The notes beneath the pieces are model-generated. The model searched no databases and was not told where the DNA came from. It saw only the letters and a program-made list of their open reading frames with translations. Below are positions 1-6,121 of a DNA stretch of 7,376 nucleotides, piece after piece. Source of the stretch: Clostridiaceae bacterium UBA6085 (GTDB lineage: Bacteria; Bacillota; Clostridia; Clostridiales; Clostridiaceae); contig DIXH01000075.1 of NCBI GenBank assembly GCA_002428605.1, forward strand, positions 1 to 7,376, read 5' to 3'. Made by a program: the position numbers and the translations under genes. Each line of letters opens with the position of its first letter. Position 1 is the first letter of the stretch.

Positions 1-36
1 AAAAGTGAGCTGGAAGCACTGATTGCCTCCAGCTCA
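1..36 (-). terminator. Leftward intrinsic terminator at the window edge
   Basis: Read on the minus strand, positions 36-25 pair with 17-6 as a 12-bp stem (arms TGAGCTGGAGGC and GCTTCCAGCTCA) around a 7-nt loop, followed by C and then TTTT running off the window. One pair (27 with 15) is G-U in leftward RNA but would be an A-C mismatch in rightward RNA. Together with the T tract, this argues for leftward use. It would end the idi transcript after a 3' region of about 150 nt, or end a separate small RNA. The full length of the T tract cannot be seen. Confidence 0.65.
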
Positions 37-54
37 TTCGACATGGAACTGTCA

Positions 55-110
55 ATACAGTATGGGATTTTGCCAGGAGCTGTCCTCCAGGCAACCGGAC
101 CCCGCTGTAT
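55..110 (-). other. Extended imperfect hairpin in the idi 3' region (candidate structured RNA)
   Basis: In leftward RNA several helices nest. Positions 110-105 pair with 60-55 (ATACAG/CTGTAT). Positions 103-99 pair with 64-68, including one G-U. Positions 94-90 pair with 70-74, then a U-U mismatch, then 88-85 pair with 76-79 around a 5-nt loop (GACAG). A four-base bulge (CCGG, 98-95) lies opposite a single A. The G-U at 100/67 favours the minus strand. A short GACA/TGTC hairpin (53-50 with 43-40) follows, and then the terminator. I do not recognise a known riboswitch or RNA family. It could be a stable 3' UTR, a processed small RNA, or chance pairing. No convincing promoter of its own is visible in 111-190. 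Confidence 0.35.
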
Positions 111-190
111 CTTCTATCATGATATCCAACAAGTAAGAAACTGGTATTACCTGCATTTGAACAAACTATTAACTTTCGTAAAAATAGCTG

Positions 191-724
191 TCAGATGTTG
201 ATTCCCATATCCTCGATATGTTTTAGAAATTTCTCATTTTCCATGATAAGCCTGAACCAGTGGGTGAAGGCCTCAGGTTCACTCCCGATCTTCACCCTGA
301 GCTCGGGGATGGAAAACCATCTTGCTTCGTGTACCTCGCTGCTGTCTTCGGCATATTTCCCGTCATACCTGCCGACAAAGACATGGTCGTATTCATTTTC
401 CCATATGCCGTTCTCGAACCTAACCTCATAGCTCAGCTCGAAAGCACGGATAAGCTCAGTGTCAAAGCCCATCTCTTCGATAAGCCTCCGATGAGCTCCC
501 ATTAGTGAGGTTTCACCAGGTCTTGGATGGCTGCAGCATGTGTTTGTCCAAAGTCCACCTGAATGGTACTTGTCCAGCGCTCTCCTCTGAAGGAGAAGCC
601 TGCCCTCCGAGTCGAATACGAACACTGAAAAGGCCCGGTGCTTTACTCCCTTGACATGTGCTTCCATCTTTTCCATTGATCCTGTCTCATTGTCTTTTTC
701 ATCGACAAGAATAACCATTTCCAT
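191..724 (-). CDS. idi: Isopentenyl-diphosphate delta-isomerase, type 1
   Basis: Interconverts isopentenyl diphosphate and dimethylallyl diphosphate, the C5 units for isoprenoids such as undecaprenyl phosphate and quinone side chains; cytoplasmic and metal-dependent. The 177-aa protein is a single Nudix-fold domain of normal family length. Catalytic and metal-binding positions known from the E. coli enzyme can be matched: H23 and H29 (EAH...HRAF), the catalytic Cys as C64 with H66 (WTNTCCSHP), and the acid pair E109/E111 in GIWENE. The degenerate Nudix box is at about residues 70-86 (GET...RR..EEMGF). The start at 724 is chosen because AGAGGTG lies about 6 nt upstream; an ATG two codons later is too far from that site. 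It stands alone, divergent from the pgeF operon, with no other isoprenoid gene in view. Type 1 rather than the flavin-dependent type 2 enzyme is clear from the motifs. Confidence 0.96.
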   Translation of the reverse strand: MEMVILVDEKDNETGSMEKMEAHVKGVKHRAFSVFVFDSEGRLLLQRRALDKYHSGGLWTNTCCSHPRPGETSLMGAHRRLIEEMGFDTELIRAFELSYEVRFENGIWENEYDHVFVGRYDGKYAEDSSEVHEARWFSIPELRVKIGSEPEAFTHWFRLIMENEKFLKHIEDMGINI

Positions 725-751
725 TCAAATCACCTCTAGTCATCTCATGAG

Positions 752-780
752 ATTCTACACCATGAAGAAAATCATGTCCA
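752..780 (-). promoter_or_regulatory. Predicted sigma-A promoter of idi
   Basis: On the minus strand, TGGACA (780-775; 5 of 6 to TTGACA) is followed after exactly 17 nt by TAGAAT (757-752; 5 of 6 to TATAAT). Transcription would start near 745, giving a leader of about 20 nt that contains the AGAGGTG ribosome binding site. The spacing and position fit a housekeeping promoter. No operator repeat is evident. Confidence 0.7.
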
Positions 781-807
781 TCTAAAAGCTTCATTTAATT
801 AAATCTT

Positions 808-830
808 AAAGTCGCTTGATGACTTTTTTT
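808..830 (+). other. Small A+T-rich hairpin with a T run, upstream of pgeF
   Basis: AAAGTC (808-813) pairs with GACTTT (821-826) around a 7-nt loop and runs into a string of seven Ts (824-830). It resembles a weak rightward terminator, but no rightward gene lies upstream to terminate, and it directly abuts the proposed -10 element of pgeF. It could block read-through or antisense transcription, curve the promoter DNA, or be accidental. Confidence 0.3.
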
Positions 831-838
831 GTTATACT
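830..838 (+). promoter_or_regulatory. Predicted extended -10 promoter of the pgeF operon
   Basis: TGTTATACT matches the extended -10 form TGnTATAAT with one mismatch. No good -35 hexamer sits 16-18 nt upstream (810-815 reads AGTCGC), which extended -10 promoters tolerate. Transcription would start near 845, leaving a short leader carrying GGAGG at 850-854, 5 nt before the pgeF ATG. No other promoter-like sequence was found between 760 and 860. Confidence 0.5.
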
Positions 839-859
839 TTTCATTATACGGAGGAAAGT

Positions 860-1678
860 ATGGAATATAGGATTATAGAGCATGGAGATTCAAGATACAT
901 CACGGTCCCGCAGTTTGAAGAGATGGGGCTTAAGGTTATATTCACGACCGGTTCAATGGACATGGGGAGGAAGACTGCAAAGTCTCCCGAAAGACTTGAA
1001 GAAAGCTTCAGGAAGGTATTTTCTGCGATGGAGCAAGAGAAGGCTCCGCACTTCTTCTTGGACCAGGTACATTCAGATGTTGTATTTGACGTAACTTCCC
1101 ATGACCAGGGTATGCCTCATAAGCTCGGAAGGCTTCTGGGTGAGGGGGATGCCATGGTTACAGGGCTCAGGGACGCAGCCCTTTCAACCACATTCGCGGA
1201 CTGTGTCCCTGTAGTTCTCCTTGATACCAGGAATATGGTACATGCCAACATACATTCAGGCTGGAAAGGTACCCTGGCAAAGATCACAGAAAAGGCACTT
1301 GAGAAGATGGTGACCGCATACGGAAGCGAACCTTCCGATATAGCGGCAATCATAGGACCTCACATAGGATTCAGAGATTTCGAGATCGGCGAAGATGTAT
1401 TCAGTCTCTTCAGTGATGAATTCGGAGAAGGTAACATCCGCTATGAAGCCCTTGGGAACGGTAAATATCATCTGGACCTTGGCGACCTTATCACAAGGAT
1501 GCTGACCGGCAAGGGAGTTCCTAAGGATGAAATATTCCAGATAGGCATGTCAACCTATTCCGAACCCGGCCTGCTTCATTCCTACAGGCGTGACAGAGGT
1601 GAATTCGGACTTATGTGCATGGTCACATGCTGCACTGCAGATGTATCGGATAAGGGAGAAGATAATGAAGGATTTTGA
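860..1678 (+). CDS. pgeF: Peptidoglycan editing factor PgeF (YfiH/YlmD, multicopper-polyphenol-oxidase-like fold)
   Basis: PgeF-family proteins (YfiH in E. coli, YlmD in bacilli) are thought to remove wrongly built peptidoglycan precursors in the cytoplasm; older annotation calls them laccases or polyphenol oxidases, and purine nucleoside activities have also been reported. The 272-aa length is typical. The three metal-site residues of the family are visible: H71 in QVHSD, C115 in ADCVP and H132 in HSGWKG. Other signatures are GEGDAMVTG (94-102), IIGPHIG (164-170) and the C-terminal SYRRDRG (241-247). The segment that is often CTY in relatives reads STY (231-233), and the tail carries adjacent cysteines (C257, C258). 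GGAGG lies 5 nt before the ATG. It is first in a four-gene operon and overlaps the next gene by 14 nt, which suggests translational coupling. Confidence 0.94.
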   Translation: MEYRIIEHGDSRYITVPQFEEMGLKVIFTTGSMDMGRKTAKSPERLEESFRKVFSAMEQEKAPHFFLDQVHSDVVFDVTSHDQGMPHKLGRLLGEGDAMVTGLRDAALSTTFADCVPVVLLDTRNMVHANIHSGWKGTLAKITEKALEKMVTAYGSEPSDIAAIIGPHIGFRDFEIGEDVFSLFSDEFGEGNIRYEALGNGKYHLDLGDLITRMLTGKGVPKDEIFQIGMSTYSEPGLLHSYRRDRGEFGLMCMVTCCTADVSDKGEDNEGF

Positions 1679-2447
1679 GAAATCAATAAAGATAGACTAC
1701 AGGGATGTGGACAGGTTTTCTGACATAAGGTTCGATTCCCTGCTTCAGATGCTTGGTACGGTATCCATGTACCATACCGTCAACATAGGCTTCGAGCCTG
1801 ACTATATGGACGGACTCGGGCTCATGTGGGTGCTGCGACAATGGAAGGTGAGGCTCGAGGAGACGAGATACTACGCAAGGGACTTGAGGTTTTTGACCTT
1901 CGCGGTTTTCGACAAGGGAATCTGTTCCTACAGGTACTACAGCATTTCTGATGATACCGGGAAGGTCATTGGCACAGCTGTTGCCCAGTGGCTTGTGATA
2001 GACCTGGAGAAGAGAAGGATGGCAAGGATCCCCGAATCAATCGCTGACTCGTACATCGGTAAGGACCGAAGCCTCTCTGAAGGCCAGCGGGCAATCACAG
2101 ACAGCATTGACACCGAAGCTCTGAGGCGACGCAGGGATGTGACCTGGACCTCGGAGAAGGTAATCGAGGTAAGGTTCGGTGAAATTGATCCCAATGGTCA
2201 TGTCAACAACGTAAAGTACGTGGAATGGGCCATGGAAACGCTGAAGACTCCTCTGGATGAATCATTCCTCATCGAGAACCATCCGCTTGAGCTTACAATT
2301 GTCTACAAGAAGGAAAAGATGCCACTTGGCCTCGTAATCTCGAAGGCTTGCCTTACCGGTCAGGATTCTTACCACGAGATACTCGATGAGGACGGGACTC
2401 TCCTGTCGATAATCGAAATAACCTGGCGCCAGAGGGAGCTTCAATAG
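1665..2447 (+). CDS. Acyl-ACP thioesterase (FatA/FatB-like, double hot-dog)
   Basis: Hydrolyses acyl-acyl carrier protein to free fatty acid and ACP, setting the amount and chain length of fatty acid leaving type II synthesis; soluble and cytoplasmic. The 260-aa protein has two hot-dog halves (about 1-140 and 155-260). The second carries the family signature IDPNGHVNNVKYVEW (174-188), aligning with the catalytic Asp, Asn and His of plant FatB as D175, N177 and H179. The catalytic Glu appears to be E217 in VYKKE, but the next residue is Lys where plants have Cys. The reading frame is open further upstream to an ATG at 1590; I chose 1665 because GGGAG (1654-1658) sits 6 nt before it, the protein then begins as relatives do, and the overlap with pgeF shrinks to 14 nt. 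Chain-length preference cannot be read from sequence. Confidence 0.9.
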   Translation: MKDFEKSIKIDYRDVDRFSDIRFDSLLQMLGTVSMYHTVNIGFEPDYMDGLGLMWVLRQWKVRLEETRYYARDLRFLTFAVFDKGICSYRYYSISDDTGKVIGTAVAQWLVIDLEKRRMARIPESIADSYIGKDRSLSEGQRAITDSIDTEALRRRRDVTWTSEKVIEVRFGEIDPNGHVNNVKYVEWAMETLKTPLDESFLIENHPLELTIVYKKEKMPLGLVISKACLTGQDSYHEILDEDGTLLSIIEITWRQRELQ

Positions 2448-2455
2448 GAGGTAAA

Positions 2456-3397
2456 ATGGACGATACTGCAAAAACAATCAAAAAGATACTGGTCTACGTA
2501 TCACTGACCATCATATTCCTCGTCTCGATAAGCGCAGTGAATCAGGCAGCATCAATATATGAGCGTGCATCACGGATCCACCCGTATTTCGGCTATGCAG
2601 TACTCACGCTTATCATAGCGGGCTTCATGGCAATAATATTTGTTCCTGTCGCAGCTTTTCTGGGACTAAGGAAAAGGCCTGAAATACCCAAATCGAAGGA
2701 AAGCCCCGAATATGCCGCGTACCTGGAAGGATTGAAGCAAAGCCTTTACTCCAACAGGATACTGAAGGAGAAGGGCTTTGCCTTCAATGAAGCCGAAGAG
2801 CTTTCACCACAGATGGATAAGGCACTGGCTATCCTTGGAGTTGAAGCGGACAAGGTCATAAAGTCCAGCGCTTCTGCTGTTTTCGTGACTACAGCCATTT
2901 CCCAGAACGGCTCATTGGATGGGGTATTCGTGCTTGCAAGCATCACGCGGACAGTATGGGACATTTCAAGGATATACAGGCAGAGACCTGGCATAAGGGA
3001 CCTTGCGTACCTTTATGGAAACATAGGGGCTACCGTGCTTGCAGCAAGGGGAATAGAAGACCTTGACCTACTTGACGAGCAGCTTGAGCCGATACTTGCT
3101 TCAGTCCTCGGCGGCGGTCTTGGAAGCCTGCTTCCAGGAGCAGTGCACATTACAAACCTCATTGCGAACTCCATAACAGAAGGCTCCGTCAATGCAATGC
3201 TTTCGCTTCGGGTTGGAGCGATGGCAAAGAGATACTGTGCCAGCACGGTGGAGATCGACAGGAAGTTCCTGAGGCGTTCTGCCACACTTGAGGCTGTATC
3301 CCTTCTTGGTGGTATAATAAAGGAAAATTCTGCGATCATAGTCTCATCTTTCGGCAAAGCGGCGAAATCCGCAACAAGGAAGCTGTTCAAGCTCTAG
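2456..3397 (+). CDS. DUF697 / YcjF-like (UPF0283-type) membrane protein
   Basis: Function unknown. The 313-aa protein starts with two membrane segments, about residues 11-31 and 46-70, followed by a charged linker (72-125). The C-terminal domain resembles DUF697 of E. coli YcjF: AVFVTTAISQNG (141-152), an aromatic/arginine segment ending in LAYLYG (183-188), a glycine-rich hydrophobic stretch LGGGLGSLLPG (218-228), and NAMLSLRVGAMAKRYC (246-261), matching the family's LTARLG.KAMELC pattern. No P-loop is present, so it is not one of the Era-like GTPase-DUF697 fusions, although DUF697 proteins often work beside such GTPases. AGGAGG (2446-2451) overlaps the stop of the thioesterase gene and lies 4 nt before the ATG, so translation is probably linked. 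Its place between a thioesterase and an envelope DUF218 protein suggests, by inference only, a cell-envelope role. Confidence 0.82.
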   Translation: MDDTAKTIKKILVYVSLTIIFLVSISAVNQAASIYERASRIHPYFGYAVLTLIIAGFMAIIFVPVAAFLGLRKRPEIPKSKESPEYAAYLEGLKQSLYSNRILKEKGFAFNEAEELSPQMDKALAILGVEADKVIKSSASAVFVTTAISQNGSLDGVFVLASITRTVWDISRIYRQRPGIRDLAYLYGNIGATVLAARGIEDLDLLDEQLEPILASVLGGGLGSLLPGAVHITNLIANSITEGSVNAMLSLRVGAMAKRYCASTVEIDRKFLRRSATLEAVSLLGGIIKENSAIIVSSFGKAAKSATRKLFKL

Positions 3398-3410
3398 AAA
3401 GGATCTCAAT

Positions 3411-3980
3411 ATGGCAAGGAAGCTTTTAACCGTCATCCTGATAATCCTGGCAGCAGCGTTCATCGCTGTAGAAGCCCTGATAATAATATACGGCAGGAAG
3501 CCCTATAACTATGAGGCTGACATAGTCATAATACTCGGAGCAAGGGTCTACGGCAGCACCCCGTCGCCAGCGCTGTCCCTCAGGCTCGAAAAGGCGCTTG
3601 GATACCTTGAGTCCAACCAGGAGGCAGTCATAATAGCCTCAGGCGCACAGGGCAGGGGAGAGGATGTGACAGAAGCCCTTGCAATGAAGAGATATCTGGT
3701 CGAAAGAGGAATACAAGAATACAGGGTCATCCTTGAGGAGGAATCGACAAATACCTTCGAGAACATAAGGAACAGCCTGAGCCTCCTGGGTGGCAGGCAG
3801 GAGGGGAGAAGGCTCCTCATCGTCTCCAACGACTTCCATGTATTGAGGGCTAAGCTCATCGCCTGGAAGCTGGGTTGGGATGCAGGGACCTTAGGTTCTC
3901 CGTCTCCGCCAAGCGTCGTAGTCCAGTATCATATCAGGGAATTCTTCGGGATAATAAAATCACTGCTGTTAGACAGATGA
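3411..3980 (+). CDS. YdcF/SanA/ElyC-like DUF218 membrane protein
   Basis: DUF218 proteins include SanA, ElyC and YdcF of E. coli. The first two are linked to envelope integrity (vancomycin barrier, lipid carrier/peptidoglycan homeostasis); the chemistry is unknown. The 189-aa protein has one N-terminal membrane segment (about 4-27), with the domain probably outside the cell. The Rossmann-like DUF218 core shows IVIILGARV (38-46), the glycine loop ASGAQGRGE (76-84), the acidic/Asn motif EEESTNTFENI (109-119), IVSNDFHVLRAK (137-148) and the C-terminal YHIREFFG (173-180). The length fits the short SanA-like class. AAAGGA at 3398-3403 is about 7 nt before the ATG, and the gap to the previous gene is 13 nt. 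It is last in the operon; its TGA lies inside the terminator stem. Confidence 0.9.
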   Translation: MARKLLTVILIILAAAFIAVEALIIIYGRKPYNYEADIVIILGARVYGSTPSPALSLRLEKALGYLESNQEAVIIASGAQGRGEDVTEALAMKRYLVERGIQEYRVILEEESTNTFENIRNSLSLLGGRQEGRRLLIVSNDFHVLRAKLIAWKLGWDAGTLGSPSPPSVVVQYHIREFFGIIKSLLLDR

Positions 3981-4014
3981 CCGTCCGGCAAACCGGACGG
4001 TCATTTCTTTTTTT
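3977..4014 (+). terminator. Strong rightward terminator holding both convergent stop codons
   Basis: ATGACCGTCCGG (3977-3988) and CCGGACGGTCAT (3993-4004) form a perfect 12-bp stem with a CAAA loop, followed by TTCTTTTTTT (4005-4014). The T tract makes it a rightward intrinsic terminator for the pgeF operon. In the other direction the stem is followed by CTGTCTAAC, which is not T-rich, so leftward termination is doubtful. The TGA of the DUF218 gene (3978-3980) and the TGA of the leftward gene (4003-4001) sit symmetrically in the two arms. Confidence 0.93.
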
Positions 4015-4753
4015 CGTTATTTTCCGGAAGCTCTCCGGTTTCCACCAGGTTCTTCCAATATCTTACCGGCATTGACCTCTTCTGCTGCCTTGGATTGGCA
4101 CGCTCCCTTATTGCTATGTTCTCATAGTATTCCTTCCAGAATTCGGTGAAGCTGTCGGTGGTAATATATCTGGGGTCAAGCTCCACACCTGTCCTTATTG
4201 TTGTTGCTCCTTCGTGGTATAGCAGTGCCTTTTTTCTCTTCTCATCGTATATCAGAAAGTCCTGGTCGCTGTACCTGTCAGTAAAATGGTCAGCAAGGAA
4301 CTCAAGTATGTCGTGGTCCGGGCTGATCTTCGACACATATACTCCGCCTTTTTCTGAGAACCTGACGAATCCGGCGAATCTGTGGGTTTCCAGAGATGCC
4401 TGCCTTGAGAGCCTTTCAGCCTTCATTATGGCCTCATCCTGGAAATCGCCCTTCTTCGCCTTGTTGCCGAAGCACGCAATTATGTACCTTATTGTAACGG
4501 TGGGTGCCTCCTTCGAGCTGTTCGCAAGGCAGTATGCTATGGTATCAAGGGTCTCCCTGTCGAATCTTCTCACCATGGCATCCCTTACCCTTGTGAAGGA
4601 CTCATCTGAGTATAGGACGTCAACCGGCTCATCAAGGAGATTATGCTGGTACTCGTCGCGTCTCAGTAGATTTGGAGGAAGCTTCCCATAGTAGACCAGA
4701 TAGACTGCACAGAGCAGTTCTCCCATGCTGCCGTCAAAAAGCATTACCTTCAT
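4001..4753 (-). CDS. TIGR03915/DUF4130-family putative DNA repair protein, partner of the radical SAM protein
   Basis: No biochemical function is established. The 250-aa protein matches the family found beside TIGR03916 radical SAM genes; a related DUF4130 domain is fused to UdgX-type uracil-DNA glycosylases in other bacteria. Visible signatures are a short N-terminal strand MKVMLFDGSMGELL (1-14), an alpha-helical middle, SPDHDILEFLADHF (144-157), YDEKRKKALLYH (169-180) and the C-terminal FWKEYYENIAIRERANPRQQ (205-224) followed by MPVRYWKNLVE (228-238). No glycosylase domain is fused here. The last residues, ENNEKKK, are encoded by the T tract of the opposing terminator. The ATG overlaps the stop of the radical SAM gene by 4 nt (ATGA), with GGGGGTG about 6 nt upstream, so the two are surely co-translated. 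It probably supplies DNA recognition or a second enzymatic step, but that is inference. Confidence 0.9.
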   Translation of the reverse strand: MKVMLFDGSMGELLCAVYLVYYGKLPPNLLRRDEYQHNLLDEPVDVLYSDESFTRVRDAMVRRFDRETLDTIAYCLANSSKEAPTVTIRYIIACFGNKAKKGDFQDEAIMKAERLSRQASLETHRFAGFVRFSEKGGVYVSKISPDHDILEFLADHFTDRYSDQDFLIYDEKRKKALLYHEGATTIRTGVELDPRYITTDSFTEFWKEYYENIAIRERANPRQQKRSMPVRYWKNLVETGELPENNEKKK

Positions 4754-6087
4754 GATTCACCCCCAGAGAGAGCTGCTCTTTTTCCCGGCAATGGAATCGG
4801 ATCCGGGATAAGCTTTGGAACATGGGATCTGATCCTGATTGCAGGCTCCAGTGTGTCTATCTTGTCGAAGAGGTCTGTCTGTATCTCATCCTTCCTCTCG
4901 GACAGAGCGCTGTAGATTATGGCAGGATCCTGTGAAAAGGAGCCGTAATACTTCCCACCGACCAATATGAAATGCTTTGCTCGCTTCAGGACTATACCCA
5001 TACGTTTAAGTCCGTCCCAGGTGAGAGGGGAGAGCCGTCTGGCTTTCGCCATCCTTTCTGCCGATATGAGTCCGACACCCGGTATCCTCAGAAGCATGTC
5101 AAAGCTAGCGCGATTAACCTCAACAGGGAAGAGATGCATGTTCCTTAGTGCCCATTGGGTCTTGGGGTCAACATTGACATCAAGGTTCTCGTCAGGAGAT
5201 ACAAGCTCATCTGTCTGGAACTTGTAGAACCTCAGGAGCCAGTCAGCCTGGTAAAGCCTGTGCTCCCTCTGGAGGGGAGGAGCCGGAATCTTCGGCAAAA
5301 GAGCGCTCGTTCCTACCGGTATGTATGCAGAATAGTAGACTCTCTTGAGTCCATAGGATTTGTATAGGCTTCCTGTTAGTGAAAGTATCTTACCATCTGT
5401 AGCAGGGGTTGCTCCTACTATGAGCTGGGTGCTCTGCCCTGCAGGCACGAAATCCTCTGAATATCGGAAAATCCTCTTTTCCTCTGTGTTCTCCTTAATC
5501 CTTCTTGAGATCTGGGCCATAGGCTTAAGTATAAGCTCCCGGTTCTTCTGCGGGGTAAGGGAGGCATAATCAGCCTCCTCGGGAAGCTCTATGTTGACAC
5601 TGAGCCTGTCTGCGTATTTGCCGGCTTCGGCAATGAGATATGGGCTTGCACCTGGAATTCCCTTGACATGTATGTAGCCATTGAACTTTTCCCTGAGCCT
5701 TAGTGCCTTCAGTATCAGAACCATCAGCTCCATAGTGTGGTCCGGGCTTTTTACCACTCCCGAGCTCAGGAAGAGACCTTCGATGTAGTTTCTCCTGTAG
5801 AAGCTCATGGTAAGGTCAATGAGCTCCTCTGGCTTGAAGAAGGCTCTCTCGATGTCGTTTGAGATCCTGTTCTGGCAGTAGGCACAGTCATATATGCAGT
5901 AGTTGGTCATAAGTATCTTTAGAAGGGATATGCATCGTCCGTCGCTCGTAAAGCTGTGGCAGATCCCTCCCTGGACTGCATTCCCAAGGGAACCCTGCTT
6001 GCCCTGCCTGGAGTTTCCTGATGACGAGCATGATACGTCGTATTTTGCTGAATCCGCCAGTACCCTTATCTTTTCTCTGGTATCCAT
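4750..6087 (-). CDS. Radical SAM protein with helix-hairpin-helix, putative DNA modification/repair (TIGR03916-like)
   Basis: A 445-aa cytoplasmic enzyme expected to bind a [4Fe-4S] cluster and cleave S-adenosylmethionine to a 5'-deoxyadenosyl radical; its substrate is unknown. The cluster motif is C64-x3-C68-x2-C71 (CIYDCAYC). Three further cysteines precede it (C20, C43, C52). The TIM-barrel region follows, with LFLSSGVV (105-112), YIHVKGIPG (138-146), LSVNIELP (162-169), and QLIVGATPATD (221-231). A helix-hairpin-helix-like segment, LLRIPGVGLISAERMAKARR (332-351), suggests nucleic-acid contact and is why the family is annotated as DNA repair/modification. The PKLIPDP tail (424-430) is unassigned. 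GGTGAT lies about 3-4 nt before the start codon, a fair site; TATCC and stops upstream allow no better start. First gene of a two-gene leftward operon with its own promoter. Confidence 0.94.
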   Translation of the reverse strand: MDTREKIRVLADSAKYDVSCSSSGNSRQGKQGSLGNAVQGGICHSFTSDGRCISLLKILMTNYCIYDCAYCQNRISNDIERAFFKPEELIDLTMSFYRRNYIEGLFLSSGVVKSPDHTMELMVLILKALRLREKFNGYIHVKGIPGASPYLIAEAGKYADRLSVNIELPEEADYASLTPQKNRELILKPMAQISRRIKENTEEKRIFRYSEDFVPAGQSTQLIVGATPATDGKILSLTGSLYKSYGLKRVYYSAYIPVGTSALLPKIPAPPLQREHRLYQADWLLRFYKFQTDELVSPDENLDVNVDPKTQWALRNMHLFPVEVNRASFDMLLRIPGVGLISAERMAKARRLSPLTWDGLKRMGIVLKRAKHFILVGGKYYGSFSQDPAIIYSALSERKDEIQTDLFDKIDTLEPAIRIRSHVPKLIPDPIPLPGKRAALSGGES

Positions 6088-6121
6088 GAAATCACCGCTT
6101 CACAATTTATTTCATGATCCC

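Noticed and set aside
55..110. Riboswitch or known ncRNA (SAM, FMN, c-di-GMP, guanidine, SRP, 6S) at the left edge
   Set aside because: Some short strings (GGCAACCGG) recall riboswitch cores, but none of the required consensus blocks or junctions is present on either strand.
52..156. Leftward 34-codon open frame downstream of idi (begins MQVIPVSYLL)
   Set aside because: There is no ribosome binding site before the ATG, no recognisable protein features, and it coincides with the extended hairpin.
1..201. Rightward open frame entering from the left edge (66 codons)
   Set aside because: No recognisable family. It would run through both hairpins and overlap the end of idi, and the terminator here points leftward. 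It is probably a chance open frame, although a gene tail cannot be fully excluded.
1590..1664. Upstream extension of the thioesterase to an ATG at 1590
   Set aside because: No ribosome binding site; it would lengthen the overlap with pgeF to 89 nt and add 25 residues unlike the family's N-terminus. The ATG at 1665 has GGGAG correctly spaced.
3013..3390. 125-codon leftward frame opposite the DUF697 gene
   Set aside because: Shadow of a well-supported membrane protein gene; composition rich in Ser/Arg/Pro typical of antisense frames, with no recognised domain.
4146..4691. 181-codon rightward frame opposite the TIGR03915-like gene
   Set aside because: Ser-rich antisense shadow of a gene with clear family signatures and a coupled start.
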